Origin: Prillingera fragicola
Lineage: Eukaryota > Basidiomycota > Tremellomycetes > Trichosporonales > Trichosporonaceae
NCBI GenBank assembly: GCA_002335605.1
Contig: BEDY01000002.1
Location: 1,364,001-1,428,000, forward strand
Direction of reading: 5' to 3'
Length of the DNA: 64,000 nucleotides
Both the position numbers and the translations under genes were made by a program. Position 1 is the first letter of the stretch, and every line of letters begins with the position of its first letter. Below the pieces are notes generated by a model. That model did not search any database and was not told the origin of the DNA. It saw only the letters and a list, made by a program, of their open reading frames with translations. Below are positions 56,304 through 64,000 of this stretch, in pieces.

Positions 56304-58042
56304 TCACATGTTCACTCCCTGGCCCGAGGTGCTGCTGCTCGGAACAGGACCGTCACCACGTCCGAGACTGCCGTTATTCCAGTGCACCGGGGTCGTGCTC
56401 TTCTTGGGACGATACACATAGGTGCCCGCTTCCTTTGCTCGCTCAATCTTGGCGGCCCGTGTGGCCCGGTTCTTCTGCGAGCGCTCATTCATCTTTTTGC
56501 TGCGGGTCTCAGTGCCAAACTTGCTGTTGCAACCTACACATAGTCGGCGTGAGCCACGGGGCCACCATGCGCGCGGTACGCAAGGGCCTCGACTGCTGTT
56601 GTAAGGAAGAGTTGCTTGGGACTGACGGGTCAGCGTCCACCTGCGGGACGGGAAGAGGAAAAGACTACGCACGCAGTCGAGTTCATGGGATTGTGCTGCA
56701 AATGTCAGCCACACATCGCTCACAGTGGCCGTCCACGTACGACTAAAACATGCTTGAGGCACAAGAGCTCGGCTTCCGTGACCTTGTAAGAGTCTTTGGC
56801 GGTCTGCAGGTGAGCTTTAAGCCTTCGGAAGCCATAACGCACCTTTTTATTGATTCGGCCTTCCTTGATAGTCTGAGCCGCTCGGGTCCTCCACTCGCTC
56901 GGCCAGCAATCGTGTATCACCTTGTGTCCAGAGCTGTCCCACTCAAAGTCGTCGTCATCCGAATCTTCTGGCGTCGGAGGCACTACCCACGCTGCCCTGC
57001 GCTTGCGCTTCTTTCCGCGGTTGACCGTGCGCTCACTGCCACTTCCTTCGTCATAACTGTCACTGACGTCGCCGGCGTCCCGCTCAGGCGGCTTCCGAGC
57101 GGCGTCCAAGATGCCCTGCAGCTTTGCTTCCAGAGCCTCTACACCTGCCTTGGTCCAAGTGCGGCCGCCGAGGAGGAGCATCTCACGGCGTTTGGGACCT
57201 TCCACTCGAGAAACATACTCTTTGGGACCCTCATAGCCCGTCTTGGCCGGGCTCTCCCCATTGCGTCGACCAGTGACTACACCTATCACCTGGCGCAGAA
57301 CGTTCCCGTCCTTTACTGGTGGATGAAACTCGGTCTGCCCAAGAGCCTTGGCCCGCGTCTCGCTCGCAGTGACACCCAGACGATAGCGCTTGAGACGTTC
57401 GGTAGCCAGATGAATATCGCGTTCTTGACGGTACACGTCGTATTGCGCCTTGGACCAATTCGAACGCTCTCCGCGAGGGACATAGTGGGTCCCTGGGATC
57501 GCCCTCAGGGGCTTGCGCTCCCTGGCAGTAGACCACTCGGAAACGTTGCGACTGAAGAGCGAGTCGCTCGCGAGTAGGGTTCGCTCTTCTGAAGAAGTTG
57601 CAATACCGTGATGAATGCAGATTTCCTGTTGATTAGCGCCAGCCATGTCCGTGACCTACATGAAACACCTGGTCATCCATCTGGGTACGGAAGAAGCGAT
57701 TGACGCCCGCCAGCGCAACATAGTCTCGAAGCTGCAGGTTAGCACAGTACTGCCGGCAGTACTTACGCCCAGGCCAGTGTCCAAGGCAAAGCAGCGGTCT
57801 AGAACATGGTCGGGCAGTTGAAGGAGTGGGCAGTCTGTGCGAGACCACCACGACGGCAAGTCTCTCCACTTCACTTCTTTGGCGAACAGAGGAGGTCGAC
57901 CTCCTTTCTTTTTCGTGTCGTCGTCGCTTCCGCCTCCTCCAGCGAAAACCTTGACGTCTTCGTCGCCAGAGGCAGGGTCATCCGTGACGGACGGTGGCAA
58001 TAGGGGCGTCAGCACGGCAACGCGACTCAGTGCTCTATGCAC
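56304..58042 (-). CDS. F-box protein with XPA-like C-terminal motif
   Basis: Exons (58042)-57767, 57731-57660, 57625-56741, 56695-56673, 56621-56538, 56499-56304; at least 492 residues. The start is unresolved: the open frame upstream has no ATG, and an ATG at about 58055 is followed at once by a GTAGGT donor. N-terminal F-box-like segment: CPLLQLPDHVLDRCFALDTG, LRDYVALAGVNRFFRTQ. Later: a basic/helical middle (SKAQYDVYRQERDIHLATER), acidic patch, KKRKRR cluster, then LQTAKDSYKVTEAELLCLKH and VEALAYRAHGGPVAHADYV, the pattern seen in XPA-like fungal proteins, and a basic tail. F-box proteins recruit substrates to SCF ubiquitin ligase. The spliced C-terminus is supported by frame; the family role is inference. 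Confidence 0.68.
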
Positions 58043-58369
58043 GAGGACCTACCATCGTTGCTTGCTCGGTAGAGCTTGAGCAGGAAAGGGAAAGCACCAG
58101 TCACACAAGACGGTGCTTGGTGGCAAGGATGAAGGAATGGTGGGAGTGAGAGTAACTGCACAACAAGGGTCACCTCCACAGTTGACCTCATCTAAATCAA
58201 TCCAGGAGGGACGGAAGCAAATGTCTAAATGGCATGTTCGTTCTACTACTACAGTCTGTCGGTCTGCATGCCTGTCACTCTGGACATGCTGGACGGTGAT
58301 GGCCGCCTGAGGGAGCAGAATTTGCCCTTATCTCGCACCCTGGTACATGCCATTGAAGAGAGCTAGCCC
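58043..58369. other. intergenic / unresolved 5' end of F-box gene
   Basis: About 327 bp. On the minus strand it is pyrimidine-rich up to a candidate ATG near 58055, fitting a leader and promoter for the F-box gene, and includes the 3' end of GMF. No other frame stands out. Confidence 0.45.
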
Positions 58370-59075
58370 TTATGCCTGTAGCAGCTTGGCATCCACAGCC
58401 TCCTGAGTCAGACCCTCTGCACCCTCTCGAACTTCAAGAATCTGAACAAGTGTTAGCTGTGTCAAGCCGTTGACAAACCTTGGCCACCTCAGCCGTCTGC
58501 TGGAAATGGGACAGGGCTGATGCGTGGAGAGTCATCAGATCTGTGGGAGAGCTGGAGGGCAGCCTGACATTGTCAGCCATCTTCTCGACCAGGGTTGCAT
58601 GATCGCCCAAACTGACCAGTTAATCAGGAGCAGAGGGTATGAAACGCGGCCATCCGGGTGCATCTGCAAGGTCAGCTGTGAAAACAAACGAATAACATAC
58701 GAGCTCGTGGGACAACACGATGTAGCGAGGCGCGTTCTCGGGCAATTCTGGCAATCTATCAGCCAGAACATGGCATCAAAGCATGACGCAAGCTCACCCT
58801 CTGCAATCTCCTCAATGTTCAGGTCCTCAAACTCCTCGTCCACTGCCATGGTGAGGCTCGCCTTGACAATCTTGACTTGGACTGGTGAGCCTCGTTCCTT
58901 GCTCCCCACGACTGGCCCATGGTTAACCCACTGGAGATTGCGGCGGTACTTTTGAGGTTCGCGAACCGAAACTTCTTCAGTGCGTCCTTGACGTCGGCGG
59001 GAATGTCTACAGTGCGAGCTGCCTGTGTAGGACATTAGACACGATGTGAGTAGTTGGAAGCGGGCAACGAACCAT
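58370..59075 (-). CDS. AIM7: glia maturation factor GMF (ADF-H, Arp2/3 debrancher)
   Basis: Exons 59075-59073, 59022-58932, 58875-58798, 58747-58701, 58664-58618, 58563-58479, 58441-58370; 140 residues, the family size. GMF has an ADF/cofilin fold, binds Arp2/3 and removes actin branches. Seen: MAARTVDIPADVKDALKKF, EEFEDLNIEEIAEELPENAP, RYIVLSHELMHPDGRVSYPL, SPTDLMTLHASALSHFQQTAEV. The first coding exon is just the ATG, followed by a GTTCGT donor. Six introns, 36-56 bp; one acceptor is AAG. Divergent from the SLC1-like gene across 237 bp. Confidence 0.93.
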
Positions 59076-59312
59076 TGTGTCTTGAGTTTTGTCGTGGTTG
59101 AGGTGATTACCACGCGTAGTGTTCGATATGACGTTGCTAAGGACGCCAACCTGCCGCAGACTTCGGGCGGGTAGCCGGCAATTGCTTCCGGATGCTATCA
59201 CCTACCAGCCGGGCGCGCGGAACACGGCCACCTATTGCCGTCTTATGGGCGGCAACAACCCATCCTGTCTGTCAACTTTCCACTCTCTCACTCTGCCTGA
59301 CCCCCTCCTCCA

Positions 59313-60499
59313 ATGCCCCTCTCCTGGGTACTCAAGCCCGTGGCCGTTGCTTCGGCCATTGCATTTTCAGCCCTAGGACTGCTATCCAGGAAGTCCCAAC
59401 GCGCTCGTTTATACTTTAATGTCACCATCTTTCTCACTACTCTTGGCGCCGCCAGCGTCTGGGGTTTGCTGGTCAGCGTAATCGCCACAGCTTCGGGACA
59501 GGTGCGTTTCTTCGAATGATTGGCCACTGACCCCAAAGCGTCTAAACATCAACTACTATGTCGCCCGTGCCTTCTACAAGATGAGCGGTCCTCTCATGGG
59601 CATCACATTTGATGTCGAGGGCGAGGAACATCTCCAGAATCTGCTGAAGGCTCGTGACGGCAAGCCTCAAAGTGCCGTTGTGATTGGAAACCATCAGAGG
59701 TGAGAAGTTTGTGAGCGGGCTGGGACTAATCCACAGCATGCTCGATATCATGTACCTCGGACGGATCTTTCCCGAACGCACCTCCATCATGGCAAAGCAA
59801 GAGCTCAAGTGGTCCCCGTTGCTTGGCCAGTTTAGTAAGCGGCACTGGCCGATGACAAATTAACCCCTTAGTGTGGCTCTCTGGAGCCGTCTTTATCAAC
59901 CGCAAGAATCGCAAGGACGCGGTGCGCACAGTTGCGCAGGCCGGCGAAGACATGAAGAAGCGCGGCGTCTCTCTGTGGATCTTCCCCGAAGGCACTCGTG
60001 CTTCCCACGCCGAGCCATCACTTCTCCCTTTCAAAAAGGGCGCATTCCATCTCGCCATTCAGGCGCAGGTCCCCATCGTCCCCGTTGTGTGCGAAAACTA
60101 TCACCACCTCTTTGATGGCCACAACCGCCTCGACGGCGGACGTCTGAAGATTAAGAGTGAGCCAACCCGCCAAAGCTGTTGCTGACGCCAGTTCTTCCTC
60201 CAATCTCTACCGTGGGCATGACTGCCGATGACGTGACAAACTTGACCGTGTCGACGCGCGATTTGATGCTCAAGACGCTCCAGGAGATCTCAACGCCCTC
60301 GTCGTCATCTGGGCCGTCGTTGGCATCGGCAACAGGACCCAAGATGATTACACCGATTGACGTAGACGGCGAAGGCGTTAGGCAGCGTGTGCTCGCTTCG
60401 GCAGGATCGCCTCTGGAGGCCTCTGGCCGTGGCGCAGAGTCTACTGAGGACGAGATGGACGACGATGCTGTGCTGCTCAAGCGCCCCAAGGCCGAGTAG
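59313..60499 (+). CDS. SLC1: 1-acyl-glycerol-3-phosphate acyltransferase (SLC1-like)
   Basis: Exons 59313-59501, 59539-59699, 59737-59834, 59872-60156, 60192-60499; 346 residues. Makes phosphatidic acid from lysophosphatidic acid in the ER. Seen: two N-terminal hydrophobic segments (VAVASAIAFSALGLL; IFLTTLGAASVWGLLVSVIA), HX4D motif NHQSMLD formed across an intron, MAKQELKWSPLLGQF, VFINRKNRKDAV, FPEGTRA, and VPIVPVVCENYHHLF. The C-terminal ~100 residues (after the last intron) are Ser/acidic-rich, longer than in yeast Slc1. Introns are 35-37 bp. Confidence 0.93.
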
Positions 60500-62359
60500 A
60501 CGACCTGTACTTTAGAGTCACAAGTCATTTCCATTTGGCAGTGATAGCCCTGCTTTCCTTTGGTTTCCGCTGGCTAGACTGCAGGATGCAATTCACGATA
60601 CCTAGCAGTACGGGGTACAAAGTCAGGCGCGTCTGTCAACGCGAGTAACTCGTGCGAGATTGGGTCAGGGAGTCTCTGCGTCTCTGCGATCATTCTACGT
60701 TACAAACGACCTTGAGCCCTTGCCGTGGTGTAGACGTGTAGACCTTGTCACTGTTAGCATCCCGATATGTGTGTCGCATGCGTAACATGCCTCACACGTA
60801 AAGAGTGGCGCTTCGTTGTTTAGGGGTTTGAGACGGGAGGATTAGGCTGGTAGTCCATGCGCGCAGAGATGAGTAGCTACGCCCTCTACCTGAGGTCTGA
60901 TCGGCTTGGGCCTCACCAACCAGTCACTTGTAGACTTGGGATCGCTAAGATTACGCAGAGCAGCCGAAGATGCGGACCAGAGGCCACTTGTCACCTGCAA
61001 TGTGCGAACGCACTTATAACTGCAGGAACCGCAGTCGGGCGTACCCTGCAGTCCCCCTACCTACCTGTGGCCTGTACTGTACAGCTAGCGATACGCAACA
61101 TGATTGATGACTGAATCTCCGCCAATCTTCTTTCCGTCCCAAGCAAGCTGTTCTGTTAGCACGGTGGTGCATTATTGGAGCTTTGAACTTTGAGCTTGGA
61201 GAGTGCCGAGATTGACGTTGCTGTCTCCGGCATCATCCCTGAAGTGCCTGAAGAACCTGAACGTTGCCTGGCTGCCGCTGGATTGCTGGAGTGCAACATG
61301 GGCATCTTTGGTCGGCTTAATCTCCGGTGACACGACGTGGTGAGCATATGAGTGATGTGGTTCTGCAGGCTTCAAATCTGAAAAGTCTTGGGATATGAGA
61401 CTGTCGACTTCAGTACTGCAGGCCACAGGCTTTGGTCGGCCTCCGGCCCCGTGTGCTGCTAAACTGAAAGCTGCCTGAACGCCTGAACATTTCTGTTACC
61501 TGACGTTTTAAGCCGCCGGACCCCCAGGCACCAGTCCAGCCAGAGACACCAAAGGAAACTGACCGACTACCTGTCAGCGAAATGCGATCATTTGCCCTCG
61601 TGCCCGCCTACACCCACATGCGCACAGGGCTATGACGGAGGTGGCACGGCGTTCACGGGCAGCTGGGCAGATACACGCTGTCACGAAACCCAGGGGCTTA
61701 GCAGAATCTAACTTATGATGGCGCATGGTGCAAAGATCACAGCATCGGGGCTGGAGCAGCTCAACGTCGAAGCAGCTCGAAGCCAGAGCTGCCAGCTGCA
61801 AGACTGCTATGCACACATTGCAAGGCACGGTTTGGGCTGGGTGAGTGGCAGCTCCGGGCCCGCCGGGCGAAGCGGCAATGCAACGGTGACCACGGATGTG
61901 CGACTGCGCGCAACACCAGACGACACAGTAGTGCGGCACACAATTGGATCCATCATCATCGTCATCCACCGCCGCCCGAATCACCGGCCACTGTTTCTTG
62001 GCTGTTGGTTTCCCACTCTTCTCCATCATTCACCCTGGGCAGTTTGATTCATACGGCACCATCTCGTTGGGCTCTCTGCGTATTTGGACATTGCTCCCCT
62101 TCTACATTGCCTCGCCCCTCCCATCGGCCCTGCCGTCGTCATCGTAGCGCCGTCACCAACTCTCATCACCACACCATCGGCATCAACTCCATCTTTGCGT
62201 CGTTGCAGTCGCGGTCCCAGCACATAGTTGCCAGGAGCTCCTTGCAGGGCATCTATTGTTTCTGCAAGTGAAACGGCAAGTGAGTTGACCCAGCGTGTCG
62301 CGCTGCACCGAGCCCAGGACAATCCCGTGTGCGCAACCGGCCTGACACGTCGCAGCAGC
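60500..62359. other. long gene-poor interval, no accepted gene
   Basis: 1.86 kb. One minus-strand stretch, 61426-61172, reads like protein (TEVDSLISQDFSDLKPAEPH, TFRFFRHFRDD) but has no ATG and no clear upstream exon; it might be a terminal exon of an unknown gene. Other frames (for example 61715-62047 plus) look like shadows. The last ~300 bp are pyrimidine-rich and probably belong to the promoter or leader of the RRM gene. Confidence 0.45.
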
Positions 62360-64000
62360 ATGGCATCTTTGGACACACTGGATTCTGAACAAAGCAAAGC
62401 TAGCTCGTCTCGGCCGACTGCCCCAGTGGGTAGTTCTGAAAAGGTCGTGGTGCGTGACAAGCCAGCGGACGGAGCTTCCATTTCGCTTGCCCCGCAGTAA
62501 CTAACTGTGCAGCTTGCCCCCAACGCTCCCACAGACCAGACCGGTTCAAAGATTTCACGCATGCCGCCCACATCAGCAGAGATTGATGCTGTGATTGCAG
62601 CGGCCATGGCCAATGCGCCGCCGGCGCCACCTCCCGTCGACATGGCTATGGAGAGTGAGTCACCAGTCTTTGCTCAAGCTAACGACAGCTGCTGTTCGGT
62701 CTCTCACGCCTCTCATGACCAACATCCTTCCCTCAGCCATCGGCGCCGACGGACGAGTAAATCTTTTTGTTGGCAATGTAAGAATAGACTGCGAAACACT
62801 GTTGCTGACTAGCAGCTCCCGTATCGGGTTCGATGGCAAGATTTGAAAGACTTGTTCCGCAAAGCTGGTACCGTCTTGCGCGCAGACGTCAGCCTCGGCC
62901 CGGATAACCGTAGTCGTGGTTACGGCAACGTGCTAATGGGCAGTCGAGAGGATGCGGCTCGTGCCATTGGTACGTGTAGACCCCTAACTTTCATCTAACA
63001 TTGTGCAGATCGATTCAACGGCTTTACATGGCAGACACGCACACTGGAGGTTCGCCCAGACAGGCTTCCACCAGAGTACGAACCCCAGCCCCATGTCCAC
63101 CACAAGCCAATGTATGGCTTCATGCCGCCGCCAATGCAGCACTTTGGCGGAGGCGGAGGGGGCTGGAATAGGCCACCACCACATGGTCCGCCCTTTGGTG
63201 GCTTCGGCTCCCATCTGGGCCCACCAGGAGCGCATGTCGGGCCTGCTGCTGCCGGCTTTGGGCGTGGACCCGGCCTAGCTGGCTCGTCTCTTGCTCCAGT
63301 GGGAGCCTCCCCGTTGGCAGGTTCTCTCACTGCCGGACCGGGTGGCCCAGCTGGCGGACCTGGATGGGCACCGAGAGAGTCTCTAGCCCCCTATGGCACC
63401 GTGCCGGGAGGACCCGACCATACCCGCAGCGCGTCGCCGGGCTCAGGACTGCCTCAACTGACGGGGGAAGGCCGCCCTCCATCTCCCGGAAAGCTGGGTG
63501 ACCATGAGCTACCAATAGGTCGAGCACCAGGCGGCATGGGCCGGCTTCAGCCATTTGGAGCAGGCAAGAACGCGCTCGCTCCTGATCTCGAGCCTGCTAC
63601 AGTGCACCGACCAGGCAGCTCGGATTCAACCTCACCCGCGCTGTCAATGGTCTCCCCTCCCCCGATTGCGCTGAATGGATTGGCAAACCAAGGCAAGGAC
63701 TTGGGTGCGCCCAATACGCTATTCGATAGGGTCGTGTTTGTGAAGAACGTGAGCGCAACTTGATTTCAATTACTGACCATCAGTTATCTCTGTCCACTCA
63801 GTGGCAAGACCTAAAAGACCTATTCCGGCCAGCAGGCGTTGTCATTCGTGCAGACGTTGCGACGCGCCCCGATGGTCAATCACGCGGGTTTGGAACAGTC
63901 CTCTTTGCGTCTAAAGACGATGCTCTCAATGCCGTGGCCATGTTCAACAATCATGAGATTGACGGTCGAATCTTGCACGTTGCAACCGAACGCCAAACTC
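62360..64000 (+). CDS. RRM RNA-binding protein, 3' end outside window
   Basis: Exons 62360-62449, 62513-62654, 62689-62777, 62816-62969, 63009-63748, 63784->64000. First RRM: RNP2 LFVGNLPYRV (across an intron), [23 protein letters not shown]1 SRGYGNVLM, then [13 protein letters not shown] Gly/Pro-rich linker of about 200 residues follows ([20 protein letters not shown]). Second [26 protein letters not shown]1 SRGFGTVLF, continuing past the end. The two RRMs are near copies of each other ([11 protein letters not shown]), as in Gbp2/Hrb1-type SR-like shuttling proteins, but the orthologue cannot be fixed from a partial gene. The intron at 62778 has tandem acceptors TAG/CAG. Confidence 0.85.

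Noticed and set aside
56750..57577. 275-codon plus-strand open frame
   Set aside because: It is the shadow of the F-box gene exon on the minus strand; no motifs and no splice structure.
61172..61426. 85-codon minus-strand frame
   Set aside because: Protein-like, but lacks a start codon and a supported upstream exon; noted under the intergenic entry only.

Overview
The window is nuclear DNA of a basidiomycete fungus, most likely a tremellomycete-type yeast. This rests on gene content and intron style; the species cannot be read from the sequence. It carries 33 recognisable protein genes on both strands. Almost all are split by very short introns, usually 33-50 bp, with GTRNGT donors and CTNAC-like branch sites close to YAG acceptors. 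I modelled about 150 introns by hand from reading frame, splice signals and conserved protein motifs. I found no rRNA, tRNA, CRISPR array or intact mobile element.

Layout. 1-2.7 kb: 3' part of a Mediator Med17-like gene, then an SVP26/TEX261 ER-Golgi protein. 2.7-7 kb: gene-poor, with a decayed coding region. 7-12.5 kb: RPS12, a GNAT acetyltransferase, an ARO8-like aminotransferase and a Fus3/Kss1/Cpk1-type MAP kinase. 12.6-20 kb: SSK1 response regulator, LYAR-type zinc finger, RPA3, SmD2 and mitochondrial uL13. 20-28.2 kb: ERG6, the MIR1 phosphate carrier, a SUR7/PalI-like membrane protein, a PlsC acyltransferase and SDS23. 28.4-37 kb: an acidic unknown, VCX1, a LEU5-like carrier, a GOR1-like dehydrogenase and RPL8 (uL2). 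37-43.9 kb: PSY2 (PP4 regulatory subunit), ULP1 SUMO protease and an ER thioredoxin-like protein. 43.9-46 kb: gene-poor, with decayed coding pieces and a collagen-like fragment. 46-53 kb: stomatin-like SPFH protein, a DOPA-dioxygenase family protein, a TKL-like kinase with a cysteine-rich tail and a GPI-type GH16 glucanase. 53-64 kb: a Myb/SANT protein, an F-box/XPA-like protein, GMF, an SLC1-like acyltransferase and an RRM protein running off the end.

Most genes are unrelated housekeeping functions, and there is no operon or biosynthetic cluster. Loose themes are signalling (MAPK next to SSK1, SDS23, PSY2, TKL-like kinase), membrane lipid and sterol synthesis (ERG6 and two PlsC enzymes) and mitochondrial transport (MIR1, LEU5). 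The most unusual content is splicing architecture: a frame-required 1-nt microexon in the phosphate carrier, 7-nt and 8-nt microexons in the GH16 gene, a GC-AG intron in PSY2, several stop-free introns whose length is a multiple of three, and a perfect 12-bp hairpin inside the RPS12 intron.
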